Source: Glaciibacter superstes DSM 21135
Lineage (GTDB): Bacteria > Actinomycetota > Actinomycetes > Actinomycetales > Microbacteriaceae
Length of the DNA: 64,000 nucleotides
NCBI RefSeq assembly: GCF_000421145.1
Contig: NZ_ATWH01000002.1
Span: 62,001 to 126,000, forward strand
Direction: 5' to 3'
Shown: positions 33,911 to 42,514 of the stretch, piece after piece
How the letters are laid out: every line of letters begins with the position of its first letter
Position numbering within the stretch: position 1 is the stretch's first letter
Position numbers and translations under genes: made by a program
The notes under the pieces: generated by a model
Seen by the model: only the letters and a program-made list of their open reading frames with translations
Databases searched by the model: none
What the model was told of the DNA's origin: nothing

Positions 33911-34792
33911 TCAATGGATTTCTTCTGGGTGGAGGCTGTGCGAGGGTTCGAGTGGACCCTGGTCGAGTCGGAACGGCGGGTAGTCGTCGCGCAACAGCGA
34001 GGTGTAGGCGTAGACCCGGTAAATCCACCGGTGGATGCCCATGACCAGGTCGAACAGCCCCCGGTTGTACGCGCCGGTGAAGAGCAGTCCGAGCGCGGCG
34101 ATGAACACCAGCAGCCCGACGAGTCCGCCAACGCCCGGTCCGTCCGAGAAGAACCAGAACAGGCCGGCCAGGATCCCGACGATGATCAGGTGCGGGAGGG
34201 CGAGCAGCCAGGACTTGACCAGCACCTTCCAGCGGGACAACCGGTCGGGGTAGGCGACGTCGAACGTGGCAGGAAAGTCGGTGCGGGTCAGCGTGAACGG
34301 CGGGTACTTGTCGGTGGCCAGCACTCCCGTAGCGTAGAAGACGACGCGCCAGTTCCAGCGGAGCACGCCGACGACGAACTCGAACAGGGCCACCGGGTAG
34401 CGGCCGGTGAACAGGATCATCACGCCGGATGCCAGCGCAACGACCGGAAACGCAGCCCAGAGGAATGCCAACACAATGTAGTGCGGGATGGCGAGCAGCC
34501 ACTTCACCAGCCACATGCCGCGGGACAGCGCCGGGTCGAGCCGGCCTTCGAGCTGCGTCGGGTAGCCCTCCTGCGCGAGCGGGGTGGAGCGGATGCTCCG
34601 GCCGAGGCCGACAGCGCCGACCAGGATGAGGGTGACGCTCGCCGCGAGTGCGGCAAATCCCCACCAGGCAAGGTCGAGATCATTCCAGAGGTGATTCGCC
34701 CCCGCGGTCGCGAGCACGCCGGTGATGAGCGCCGCCATGTGCAGCCCACTCATTTTCAGGCGCTGCGGTTGTGCTGTCTCGGTGGTTGTCAT
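33911..34792 (-). CDS. DUF4389 membrane protein
   Basis: This 293-residue protein has two DUF4389 units, each beginning with a Tyr-Pro element (YPTQLEGRLDPALSRG and YPDRLSRWKVLVKSWL) followed by LLAIPHYIVLAFLW or LLALPHLIIVGILA and a membrane pair. FTGRYPVALFEFVVGVLRW and FTGAYNRGLFDLVMGIHRW mark the repeats. At least six membrane helices are evident, including two N-terminal ones. The function is unknown. It begins 2 nt after the stop of the upstream MDR gene, so the two are co-transcribed. Confidence 0.88.
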   Translation of the reverse strand: MTTTETAQPQRLKMSGLHMAALITGVLATAGANHLWNDLDLAWWGFAALAASVTLILVGAVGLGRSIRSTPLAQEGYPTQLEGRLDPALSRGMWLVKWLLAIPHYIVLAFLWAAFPVVALASGVMILFTGRYPVALFEFVVGVLRWNWRVVFYATGVLATDKYPPFTLTRTDFPATFDVAYPDRLSRWKVLVKSWLLALPHLIIVGILAGLFWFFSDGPGVGGLVGLLVFIAALGLLFTGAYNRGLFDLVMGIHRWIYRVYAYTSLLRDDYPPFRLDQGPLEPSHSLHPEEIH

Positions 34793-34794
34793 GG

Positions 34795-35814
34795 TTAGAG
34801 TCCTTGGTTTCGTGGGGTGGTTGGGGTGGTGAGGCGCAACACGACGTTGCCCCTCTTGCGGCCGGTGTCAACGTAGCGATGCGCTTCGACGATGTCGGCG
34901 AGGTCGTAAGTGCGGTCGATGACCGCCCGGTAGCGGCCGGATTCCGCGAGGCTGACGAGGTATGCGAGGTCGTCAGCGCTGTGCTTGCCCTGGTCGGAGG
35001 TGACGAGTTTTCCGGACCGGCGGCTCTGCCCTCGGCTTCGCAGCATCCCCTGGAGGTCTGCGATGACCAGGAGGAGTGCTCCCCCCGGGTTGAGGGATTC
35101 TGCGACCCTCTCGAAGGGGGCATTGCCGACGCATTCGACGATCACGTCGTACCGGTCGCTCCCGGTTGTGAAGTCCTGCTTCGTGTAATCGATTACCTCG
35201 TCGGCGCCGAGCGAGGTGACCAGTTCGGTGTTCGCCCCGCTGGTCACTGCTGTGACGTGGCCGCCGAGCTGCTTCGCGAGTTGAATGGCGGCGGTGCCGA
35301 CAGCGCCAGACGCCCCGTTGACGAGAACTGTGGTGCCCGGCCGGATGGTGACCTTCTTGAAGAAGCCGTGGGCGGTGATACCGCCGAAGACGAAGGTCAC
35401 GGACTGCTCGAACGACAGGTTGCGGGGCTTCGCGGTGATGGCGCCGTCCTGCGGGATACAGGCGTACTCGGCGTGCCCGCCGAATTTGGCGCCGGTCATG
35501 GCGATCACCTCATCGCCGGGTGCGAATGCTGTCACGTCTGCGGCGACCGCTTCGACGACCCCTGCGGCATCCATCCCGAGGATGGGACGCTTTGGCCGGA
35601 GTACGCCGAGCCCGACGGCGGAGAGCAACCCCAGCCCGCGAGGAATGTCGCGGCTTCTGACCCGATGGTCGGCAACGCTCACTGTGCTCGCGTGCACTCT
35701 GATGAGCACTTCGCCGGCCTTGGGGGTGGGCTTCCGGACCTGATCGACCTGGACGACTTCGGGTGCGCCAAACCTGCGGTACACCGCAGCTGTCATGGTG
35801 GTGTTTGTTGTCAT
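34795..35814 (-). CDS. NAD(P)-dependent alcohol dehydrogenase/quinone oxidoreductase (MDR family)
   Basis: A 339-residue medium-chain reductase. The GroES-like N-terminal domain holds GEVLIRVHASTVSVADHRVR and GMDAAGVVEAVAADVTAFAP. The nucleotide-binding site reads GTTVLVNGASGAVGTAAIQL, followed by SLGADEVIDYTKQDFTTGSD and YDVIVECVGNAPFE. No structural zinc cysteines are present, so it is of the zinc-free quinone oxidoreductase type. The C-terminus DLADIVEAHRYVDTGRKRGN is typical. It is the first gene of a two-gene operon with DUF4389 and divergent from the DUF2306 gene (about 130 bp). Confidence 0.9.
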   Translation of the reverse strand: MTTNTTMTAAVYRRFGAPEVVQVDQVRKPTPKAGEVLIRVHASTVSVADHRVRSRDIPRGLGLLSAVGLGVLRPKRPILGMDAAGVVEAVAADVTAFAPGDEVIAMTGAKFGGHAEYACIPQDGAITAKPRNLSFEQSVTFVFGGITAHGFFKKVTIRPGTTVLVNGASGAVGTAAIQLAKQLGGHVTAVTSGANTELVTSLGADEVIDYTKQDFTTGSDRYDVIVECVGNAPFERVAESLNPGGALLLVIADLQGMLRSRGQSRRSGKLVTSDQGKHSADDLAYLVSLAESGRYRAVIDRTYDLADIVEAHRYVDTGRKRGNVVLRLTTPTTPRNQGL

Positions 35815-35945
35815 GACTCGATATTCGCCGTCATGCGGGCGCCGAACATCGGCAGATCGGCCTGAATCAGTTCAGCCGAAAGTACGGCTCAGATCTCGTA
35901 CTCAGCGCCGATGCCCGGCGCCCGCGCTCAAGACAGCATCGAGAC

Positions 35946-36620
35946 ATGACCCAACAGACAACGGCCACCCGCCCGATTGTGAAGAAGCAGCAGCGACGAC
36001 TGAAGAGCGGATGGCTCGCGATAACCGGCCTCCTGCTGCTCAGTGCACTCCCGGTGGTAGGAGGTGCACTTCGTCTGAACGAGGTGAGCGCCGCTGAAAA
36101 CACATCGGGCTATGGCTCCGCCGTGCCGATAGTTGCGCATATCGTGGCGATGACGGTGTACTGCCTTCTCGGCGCGTTCCAGTTCTCTCCCGCACTCCGA
36201 GTTCGGCGCGGTTGGCACCGTGCCGCCGGCCGCGTGCTGATCCCTGCCGGGTTCATCGCGGCGCTATCGAGCGTCTGGTTGGCGGTCTTCTTCGGTGGCC
36301 CCGCTGATGAGTTGTCCCTCGCGATGGTCCGTCTCGTCTTCGCCGTCCCAATGACGGTATTCCTCGTTCTGGGTTCGATTGCGATCAAGCGTCGCGACTT
36401 CGCTGCGCATGGAGCATGGATGACCCGTGCCTACGCGATCGCCGTCTCCGGCGGAACCCAGGCGCTCGTCTTCAGCGTGGGGTTCTTCATCGTCGGTGAG
36501 GTCGACGCGTTCGGCGAGACCCTGCTTGTTGCCACGGGCTTCGTGATAAACAGTGTGGTGGCCGAGTTGCTCATCCTGCGACGCGGCCGGCCGACACGGG
36601 CATCCGCAGCCGCACGCTGA
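35946..36620 (+). CDS. DUF2306 membrane protein
   Basis: This 224-residue protein has six or so membrane helices and the DUF2306 features: VAHIVAMTVYCLLGAFQFSP, the conserved RRGWHRAAGRVLIPAG, and the second His in AAHGAWMTRAYAIAVSGGTQ. The paired His residues may bind haem or metal, but this is not established. The stop shares its last base with the ATG of the histidine kinase (TGATG), so it may be translationally coupled to the two-component system that follows and could take part in its signalling. Confidence 0.85.
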   Translation: MTQQTTATRPIVKKQQRRLKSGWLAITGLLLLSALPVVGGALRLNEVSAAENTSGYGSAVPIVAHIVAMTVYCLLGAFQFSPALRVRRGWHRAAGRVLIPAGFIAALSSVWLAVFFGGPADELSLAMVRLVFAVPMTVFLVLGSIAIKRRDFAAHGAWMTRAYAIAVSGGTQALVFSVGFFIVGEVDAFGETLLVATGFVINSVVAELLILRRGRPTRASAAAR

Positions 36621-37789
36621 TGCGCTCGTATCATGAGGGCATGACCGGTCTGCTGCGCACCGCGTGGAATGCGCCAGGCGCAGCCCCACCACCGCCGCGG
36701 CGCGTGTGGCGGGACTGGGCCCTGCTGGCGTTCGTCGTCGTGTTGGCTGTGCTCGAGACCCTGGTCCGCACACAGTTCCCCGAACCGGGCACCCAGCCGC
36801 TCACCCAGCCGCTGGTGGCCCTGGCCATCGTGCTTGTGGCGGCACCAACCTTGCTGTGGAGGCGCACCCGGCCGCTGCTGATGCTGGTGATTTCCTTCGG
36901 TGTCACCGGTATCGCGACCCTGCTGCTGGGCGACTCCCAGCTCTTCACCAGCGGGTACGCCATCTTCACGCTCTACGCGCTGTTTCGCTGGGGCAACGGT
37001 CGTGCGCTGGTGGCCGGGTGCGGCATCGTGGCCACCAACCTGGCGGTGTCCGCGCTGACGGGCACACTTCTGGGCGACCTCATCGGTGGGACCGCGTTCT
37101 TCACCATCGTGGTCACCCTCGCCCTCGCCCTGCGCTTCCGGGCCCGTGCCCGCATGCGCGAGCTGGACAGCGCCAAGCTGATGGAGCGCGAGACGCTCGC
37201 CCGCGACCTGCACGACACTGTCGCCCACCATGTCTCGGCGATAGCCATCCGCGCCCAGGCCGGGTTGGCCGTGGCCGAGCTGCACCCGGATGCTGCGACG
37301 GATGCCCTCCGCGTGATCGAGGCGGAGGCGTCCAAGACTCTGGCCGAGATGCGTTCGATGGTTCGGGTGCTGCGCCAGGGCGACGCACCGGAGCTGGCTC
37401 CGGGTCGCACCCTCCCAGACATTTCGGAGTTGGCGAGTGACGAGCAGGGCGGGCCGCGCGTTGTCGTGCAGGTCAGCGGCGACGCTGACAGCATCCCGCG
37501 GACCGTGGCCGCTGCCGTCTACCGGCTGGCGCAGGAGTCGGTGACGAACGCGCGCCGCCACGCCCGGGGCGCCTCCATCATCGACGTGGTCGTCGAAGCG
37601 GACAAGGGTGGGGTGCGGCTGACAGTGACCAATGACGGCGAGGTGGCAGCGGCGGCTACGCCGGGCTACGGCATCACCGGAATGATGGAGCGCGCCTCAC
37701 TGCTCGGCGGCACCTGCCAATCTGGGCGTGCGCCCGGCGGCGGGTGGGTCGTGTCCGCGGTGCTCCCTCGGGTCGGATGGACCACATGA
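36620..37789 (+). CDS. Sensor histidine kinase, NarL/DesK type
   Basis: A 389-residue kinase with four or five N-terminal membrane helices (LLAFVVVLAVLETLV, LVALAIVLVAAPTLL, ISFGVTGIATLLLG and later ones). The HisKA_3 dimerisation domain has the phospho-accepting His in RETLARDLHDTVAHHVSAIA. The ATPase domain shows LAQESVTNARRHARG (N-box), LTVTNDGE and GYGITGMMERASLLGG. It senses an unknown signal and would phosphorylate the adjacent response regulator. The ATG at 36620 overlaps the DUF2306 stop; the ATG at 36641 is an alternative. It overlaps the response regulator by ATGA. The regulator carries a nonsense codon, so the pathway is probably cut. Confidence 0.9.
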   Translation: MRSYHEGMTGLLRTAWNAPGAAPPPPRRVWRDWALLAFVVVLAVLETLVRTQFPEPGTQPLTQPLVALAIVLVAAPTLLWRRTRPLLMLVISFGVTGIATLLLGDSQLFTSGYAIFTLYALFRWGNGRALVAGCGIVATNLAVSALTGTLLGDLIGGTAFFTIVVTLALALRFRARARMRELDSAKLMERETLARDLHDTVAHHVSAIAIRAQAGLAVAELHPDAATDALRVIEAEASKTLAEMRSMVRVLRQGDAPELAPGRTLPDISELASDEQGGPRVVVQVSGDADSIPRTVAAAVYRLAQESVTNARRHARGASIIDVVVEADKGGVRLTVTNDGEVAAAATPGYGITGMMERASLLGGTCQSGRAPGGGWVVSAVLPRVGWTT

Positions 37790-38448
37790 CGATTCGCGTG
37801 CTGATCGCCGACGACCAGGAGCTGGTGCGCACTGGCCTCAGCATGATTCTCGACGCGTAACCCGGCATCGAAGTCGTTGGGGTAGCCGTCGACGGGAACG
37901 AAGCCGTTGCGCTTGCCCGCAGTCTGCGCCCCGATGTCTGCCTGTTCGACATCCGTATGCCCGGCATCGACGGAATCGAAGCGACTCGCGCCATCGCCGG
38001 GCCCGGTGTTCTGAACCCGATGGCGGTGGTCATCATTACGACTTTCGATCTCGACGAGTACGTCTATTCCGCGCTTCGGGCAGGGGCCAGGGGCTTTCTG
38101 CTGAAGGATGCAGGGGCAGCGCTACTGGCTCAGGCGGTGTTTGCCGCTGCCAGCGGAGACGCTCTCATTGCCCCCAATGTGACGGTGCGTCTGCTTGAAG
38201 CCTTCGCCAGTTCGGCACCAGCGGCACCGCTCCTTCAACCGATCGAACCGTTGACCGAACGTGAGGAGCAGGTGCTCGTCAAGGTCGCGGTCGGGCTGAG
38301 CAACAGCGAGATCGCTAGCGAGCTCTACATCACCGTCAGCACTGTTAAGACCCACATCGCCAGCCTCATGACGAAACTCGACGCTCGCAATCGGGTCGAG
38401 ATTGCAATCTGGGCGCATCAGACCAACCGGATGCCTGACCAGCCCTAG
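37786..38448 (+). pseudogene. NarL-family response regulator with a TAA at codon 25
   Basis: The frame begins MTIRVLIADDQELVRTGLSM and ends ILDA before a TAA at 37858-37860. In the same frame it continues PGIEVVGVAVDGNEAV, LRPDVCLFDIRMPGIDG (phospho-accepting Asp), TTFDLDEYVYSALRAGARG and a LuxR-type helix-turn-helix (LTEREEQVLVKVAVGLSNSE, VSTVKTHIASLMTKL) to 38448. Usually Gln stands at the interrupted place, so a CAA-to-TAA change explains the break. The next ATG (37957) lies after the phospho-acceptor, so a restart would give only the DNA-binding part. It overlaps the kinase gene by ATGA. Sequencing error remains possible. Confidence 0.85.
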
Positions 38449-38475
38449 CTATCGGAGACCGTGGCGCCGCCGCGG

Positions 38476-39393
38476 CTATGCGGATACCGTCAGTGCCACG
38501 TTCCCTCGTTTGCGCCCTGAGTCCACGTACCGGTGGGCGTCGGCGATGTCGTCGATGGAGTAGGTTCCATCCAGGACGGGCTTCAGCCGGCCTTGTTCTA
38601 CCAAGTCCTTCAGCAGTAGCAGGTCGGCGTGCTCCGGCCCCGAAATGCGGGTGTTGTTGAGGTAGACGCCACGCTGCTTGAGGATTCCCCTGCACAGTGA
38701 AGCGCTTGACTTCATCACAGCGTCGTACACCACGTCGTATTCGTCGTGCGTCTGCGTGAATTCCTCCTTCGAGTAGTCGATCACCTTGTCTGCGCCGAGT
38801 GATTTCACGAGATCCAGATTCCTCGTGCTGCACACAGCAGTCACCTCCGCGCCGTAGTGTTTGGCTAGCTGGATGGCGTACGTTCCCAGACTTCCCGATG
38901 CCCCGTTGATCAGAATCCGCTGGCCTTCGCGGATCCCTGCCTTCTGCAGGTTCTTCAACGCAGTGAGTCCTCCCGCCGGAACGGCGGCCGACTCCTCGTG
39001 GGTCACGTTCTCGGGCCTCGGGGCCACCAGGCCCTTCCGGTGTGGTGTTCCCACTCCTGCCGGAAGGCAGCGATACTCAGCGTTCCCACCCAGCCCGAAG
39101 CCGGTGAACGCGAACACTTCGTCACCTTCCTTAAAGTTCGTCACAGCGTTGCCGATGGACTCCACGACTCCAGAGACCTCCAGGCCGAGGACCAGATCCT
39201 TTTTTGGCGTGAATGCCCCATAGACCAGTCTCACCAGGAACGGATCGGCTCTTCGGATCCGAGTGTCCCCGAAGTGCGCCGTCGTCGCGAAGACTTTGAT
39301 CAGGACTTCCTTGTCTCCGGGTTCAGGCTTCTCGATCTCTCGGATCTGCAGAACGTCAGGGGATCCGTAACTCGTGCAGACAACGGCCTTCAT
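38476..39393 (-). CDS. NAD(P)-dependent alcohol dehydrogenase/quinone oxidoreductase (MDR family)
   Basis: A 305-residue zinc-free medium-chain reductase: KEVLIKVFATTAHFGDTRIR, LGLEVSGVVESIGNAVTNFK, the nucleotide-binding GQRILINGASGSLGTYAIQL, SLGADKVIDYSKEEFTQTHD, YDVVYDAVMKSSASLC and the end DIADAHRYVDSGRKRGNVAL. It is related to but clearly distinct from the enzyme at 34795. It converges on the broken response regulator with 27 bp between stops. Substrate unknown. Confidence 0.9.
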   Translation of the reverse strand: MKAVVCTSYGSPDVLQIREIEKPEPGDKEVLIKVFATTAHFGDTRIRRADPFLVRLVYGAFTPKKDLVLGLEVSGVVESIGNAVTNFKEGDEVFAFTGFGLGGNAEYRCLPAGVGTPHRKGLVAPRPENVTHEESAAVPAGGLTALKNLQKAGIREGQRILINGASGSLGTYAIQLAKHYGAEVTAVCSTRNLDLVKSLGADKVIDYSKEEFTQTHDEYDVVYDAVMKSSASLCRGILKQRGVYLNNTRISGPEHADLLLLKDLVEQGRLKPVLDGTYSIDDIADAHRYVDSGRKRGNVALTVSA

Positions 39394-39482
39394 TCCTTGC
39401 CTCCGCTTGTCGCTTCAACTGGGTGGCTCAACCGGGCCGTGCTCCCTCGTCGGTGCCCTGCAACTAGGCTCTCACGCTGCGC

Positions 39483-39532
39483 GAATTGAGGTTGGCCAGG
39501 AACTCTCGCCAGGTACGCTCGCCCTGTTAGAG
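39483..39532 (-). repeat. Dispersed remnant, copy A
   Basis: About 50 bases strongly resemble 45196-45245. Read on the minus strand both encode a Gly-Glu-Arg-Thr-Trp-x-Glu-Phe-Leu-Ala core (QGERTWREFLANLNSR here), but this copy has a stop just before. It looks like the end of a decayed gene. Confidence 0.6.
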
Positions 39533-39663
39533 ACGCGGCAATTCACTCGTCGCGTGCCCGCCCGAAATACAGGAAGGTATTCGAAACCAGATCACGCGTT
39601 GGTGGCGTAGGTGGATTCCGGAGATGGGTTCGGACATATGTGCCTCTTCCGGGATTTGTCGCG

Positions 39664-40212
39664 TCAGGCCAGGAGGCAACCCCGCACGGCGACGGCGACG
39701 ACCGGGCGCACCGGGAACATTGGGTCGACCGTGAGGCGGTGGACGATGAGTCCGCTTCCGAAGGCGAGGAGCGCTCGGGTCGCGGCATCCGGATCTGGCG
39801 CACCCAGTCCGATCAGCAGCTCGCGGGTCCATTCGGCGAATCTCGCGCGCTGGGCGCGGAGTGGGGCCTGAATCTCGGGCTCCGACGTCATCTCGAAGAA
39901 TAGTGCGTATCGCGCTCTGGTTCGCTCTGCGTGGCGACCGGTGAGTTCGTCCAGGACTCCGCAGACCGCATCGATGACCTCGTCGACGGATCCGGTCGGT
40001 CTCTCAGCGGCGGCAAGGTCTGCGCGTTCCTGCTCGGCTATCCACTCGATCACGCCGGAGACGAGCGCGGCACGAGTGCGGAAGTGGTTTGACGTCGACC
40101 CCTTCGGAAGTGCCGCTTCGGCGTCGACGCGCGCGTGCGTGAGTTCGCGCACTCCACGGGCTCCGACGAGGTGGACGGCGGCGGCGATGGCACGGTCTCG
40201 TGTGCTGCTCAT
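39664..40212 (-). CDS. TetR-family transcriptional regulator
   Basis: A 182-residue repressor from the ATG at 40212. The DNA-binding domain reads SSTRDRAIAAAVHLVGARG, LTHARVDAEAALPKGSTSNH and FRTRAALVSGVIEW. The C-terminal ligand domain contains ARYALFFEMTSEPEIQAPLR and DAATRALLAFGSGLIVHRL. It is divergent from a four-helix membrane protein gene. Two copies of a palindrome (40240-40255 and 40262-40277) lie between the two starts, so it very probably represses both genes. The inducer is unknown. Confidence 0.88.
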   Translation of the reverse strand: MSSTRDRAIAAAVHLVGARGVRELTHARVDAEAALPKGSTSNHFRTRAALVSGVIEWIAEQERADLAAAERPTGSVDEVIDAVCGVLDELTGRHAERTRARYALFFEMTSEPEIQAPLRAQRARFAEWTRELLIGLGAPDPDAATRALLAFGSGLIVHRLTVDPMFPVRPVVAVAVRGCLLA

Positions 40213-40239
40213 GGACACCAACGCTATGCGAAAACAGTC

Positions 40240-40277
40240 CACTATAAAAGTAGTGACATGGCACTATAAGCGTAGTA
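40240..40277. promoter_or_regulatory. Twin TetR operators
   Basis: CACTATAAAAGTAGTG (40240-40255) and CACTATAAGCGTAGTA (40262-40277) are near-identical palindromes 22 bp apart centre to centre, two helical turns. They lie between the divergent tetR and membrane-protein genes and end 10 bp before the ATG at 40288. Confidence 0.8.
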
Positions 40278-40287
40278 TTCTGTGGGC

Positions 40288-40695
40288 ATGCCATACATTG
40301 TTTTGGCAGCCTGGATCATCCAGTCCGCCGTTGGAGTGAGCCTCTTCATAGGCTGGTTGCGGCACGGCCACCATGGTGCGCCCACGGTGATCACCCATGT
40401 AGGATCCGCGATCATCGGACTCGCGCTGTGGATCGGTTTCGTCATCACCGGAGCACTGTTGCCCGCGTGGCTGGCGTTCGCGGTCATCACCGTGGGGAAC
40501 AGCTTCGGCGATGTCATGTTGGTTCGGCGACACCGCCGGACGGCAGGCGCCACAGCCTCTTACGGATCCGCGATCGGGGCAGTTCTCCGGGGGCGAATGC
40601 CACCGCGTGTCTTGTTCCACGCTTGCTTCGCCGGCGTTGTCTACTTTCTGTGCCTGGGGGTGAGCATCGGAGCGACAGTCGCCGCTGCTGACTGA
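40288..40695 (+). CDS. Four-helix membrane protein under TetR control
   Basis: A protein of about 135 residues with four hydrophobic helices: MPYIVLAAWIIQSAVGVSLF, VITHVGSAIIGLALWIGFVI, ALLPAWLAFAVITVG and a last one around LFHACFAGVVYFLCLGVSIG. A basic loop MLVRRHRRTAG separates helix three from four. I do not recognise the family. The ATG at 40288 is preferred; a GTG at 40282 is two codons upstream. The twin palindromes immediately upstream indicate control by the divergent TetR. Confidence 0.65.
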   Translation: MPYIVLAAWIIQSAVGVSLFIGWLRHGHHGAPTVITHVGSAIIGLALWIGFVITGALLPAWLAFAVITVGNSFGDVMLVRRHRRTAGATASYGSAIGAVLRGRMPPRVLFHACFAGVVYFLCLGVSIGATVAAAD

Positions 40696-40775
40696 ATGCG
40701 GCGACGTCCGGCTCGGCGCCGAATGTGGGCTCCTCGGCCGCGAGTCTGGACGGCCGCGCAGCCTAGAATCCCGGT

Positions 40776-42467
40776 ATGGGAGTCGATGGGAGCCGGAGCA
40801 GGCTCGGCGAAGCTGCCGCTGCCTTCACGAGCAACGCGCGCAACCCCAACCTCCGTCGGGCCCAGCTCAGCTTCCTCGGCGCCTGGACCGCCGAGTGGGC
40901 CTTCACCGTGGCGCTCGGAATCATCGCCTACCGAGATGGAGGGGCGATCGCCCTTGGCCTGGTGGGTCTGCTTCGGATGGTGCCGTCTGCACTACTCGCC
41001 CCGCTGCTGTCCCCTATCGCAGACCGCGGACGCCGAGAGAGAGTCCTCATCCTGGTGTCCATTGTGCGTGGCGTCGCGACCGCCGCCGCTGCCGTTGTCG
41101 CCGTGGTGGCGGGTCCGCCGATGGTCATCTACGGCCTCGCAATACTGTCGACGATCGCTGCCACCCTCTACCGCCCGGCGCACTCCGCTCTCCTGCCTTC
41201 GCTCTGCCGTACCGGGTACGAGCTCGCCAGCGCCAACGTAGTCCGGGGTTTTCTCGACTCCGTAGCCACACTCGTTGGTCCGTTGTTGGCGGCGCTGCTG
41301 CTCCAGTTCACCGGTGTGGCCGTTGTGTTTGCGGTCGCAGCGGCCTCCTCTTTCTGGGCTGCTGCCTTGCTGGCGCGGCTCCGGTACGAGGCGCCTCCGC
41401 GCCCTCCGGCACCGAGGCACCCCAACCTGTTCAGGGAGGCGGTCGACGGTATTCGGGCGGTGACGCAGAATCGTGACCTGTCGCTCATCCTCGCTCTCGC
41501 AGCGGCACAGGCCATCACCCGGGGTGCGCTCACTGTGCTCTCTGTGGTGGTCGCGATCGAGTTGTTGGGCACCGGCGAGCCCGGCGTCGGTGCCTTGATG
41601 GCCGCCGTCGGTGTAGGCGCGGTTCTCGGGTCGCTCGCGGCCTCGCTCCTTGTCCGAACCGGTCGACTGGGCGCATGGTTCGCCGTCGGGGTCGGCCTGT
41701 GGGGACTGCCGATCACGCTCATCGGCCTCATACCTCAGGAGTCGGCAGCACTGGGCCTGCTGGCATTTGTCGGAGTCGGCAATGCCCTCATCGATGTTGC
41801 GGGATTCACGCTGATTGGCAGGATGGCTCCCGACGAAGTCCTGGCACGCGTCTTCGGTGTGCTGGAGGGCTTGGTCACCGTGTTCATCGGGTTCGGGGCC
41901 ATCGTTGCGTCGTTGATGGTGGAGTGGTTCGGTGTACAGACCGCGCTGGTGACGATCGGGCTGGTATGCCCGGTCCTCGCGGCGGCTGCATGGCGGCGAT
42001 TGCGAGGCCTCGACCGGTCCGTCGACGACCTCGACCTGGATATCGGGCTGCTTCGGCGGGTGCCCATGTTCCGCACGCTTCCGCTGCCGACCGTCGAGCA
42101 ACTCGCCCGCGGCCTGGAACCAGTCACTATGGCCGAAGGCCAGGTGGTGTTCACGCAGGGAGACATCGGCGACCGGTACTACTTGATCGAGTCGGGCGAG
42201 GTTGACGTGGTGGGCGACGGACGGGTTATCGCGACTCTCGGGCCTGGGGAGGGCTTCGGAGAGATCGCATTGCTCCGCAGTACGCGCCGAACGGCCACCG
42301 TGGTGGCCAGGAGCGAGCTGAGGCTGCAGACGCTCGACTCTGACCGGTTCCTCCCCGTCGTCCTCGGGTACACACCAAGCGCTCGACAGGCGGCGGTGGT
42401 CGTCGACGACAGGCTCGACCGCTACGAGCCGAAGGATCCCTTCGAGGATCTGCCGGCGACATCGTGA
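40776..42467 (+). CDS. MFS transporter with C-terminal cyclic-nucleotide-binding domain
   Basis: A 563-residue fusion. Residues about 20-415 form a major facilitator (MFS_3-like) transporter: FLGAWTAEWAFTVALGIIAY, LLSPIADRGRRERVLILVSI (the loop 2-3 motif), AHSALLPSLCRTGYELASAN and about 12 helices. Residues about 435-545 are a Crp-like cNMP-binding domain: FRTLPLPTVEQLARGLE, VFTQGDIGDRYYLIESGEVD and the phosphate-binding cassette GEGFGEIALLRSTRRTATVV. The cassette keeps Gly-Glu and Arg, so binding is plausible. Transport may be gated by cyclic nucleotide; the substrate is unknown. A DUF2652 (cyclase-like) gene follows 47 bp later. Confidence 0.9.
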   Translation: MGVDGSRSRLGEAAAAFTSNARNPNLRRAQLSFLGAWTAEWAFTVALGIIAYRDGGAIALGLVGLLRMVPSALLAPLLSPIADRGRRERVLILVSIVRGVATAAAAVVAVVAGPPMVIYGLAILSTIAATLYRPAHSALLPSLCRTGYELASANVVRGFLDSVATLVGPLLAALLLQFTGVAVVFAVAAASSFWAAALLARLRYEAPPRPPAPRHPNLFREAVDGIRAVTQNRDLSLILALAAAQAITRGALTVLSVVVAIELLGTGEPGVGALMAAVGVGAVLGSLAASLLVRTGRLGAWFAVGVGLWGLPITLIGLIPQESAALGLLAFVGVGNALIDVAGFTLIGRMAPDEVLARVFGVLEGLVTVFIGFGAIVASLMVEWFGVQTALVTIGLVCPVLAAAAWRRLRGLDRSVDDLDLDIGLLRRVPMFRTLPLPTVEQLARGLEPVTMAEGQVVFTQGDIGDRYYLIESGEVDVVGDGRVIATLGPGEGFGEIALLRSTRRTATVVARSELRLQTLDSDRFLPVVLGYTPSARQAAVVVDDRLDRYEPKDPFEDLPATS

Positions 42468-42514
42468 GAGCTTTGAGGGTTGAGTAACCCGGGCCCTGGT
42501 GGGATTCTAAGGAT

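Noticed and set aside
33914..34798. Plus-strand frame opposite the DUF4389 gene
   Set aside because: Hydrophilic, low-complexity mirror of the helix-rich minus-strand protein.
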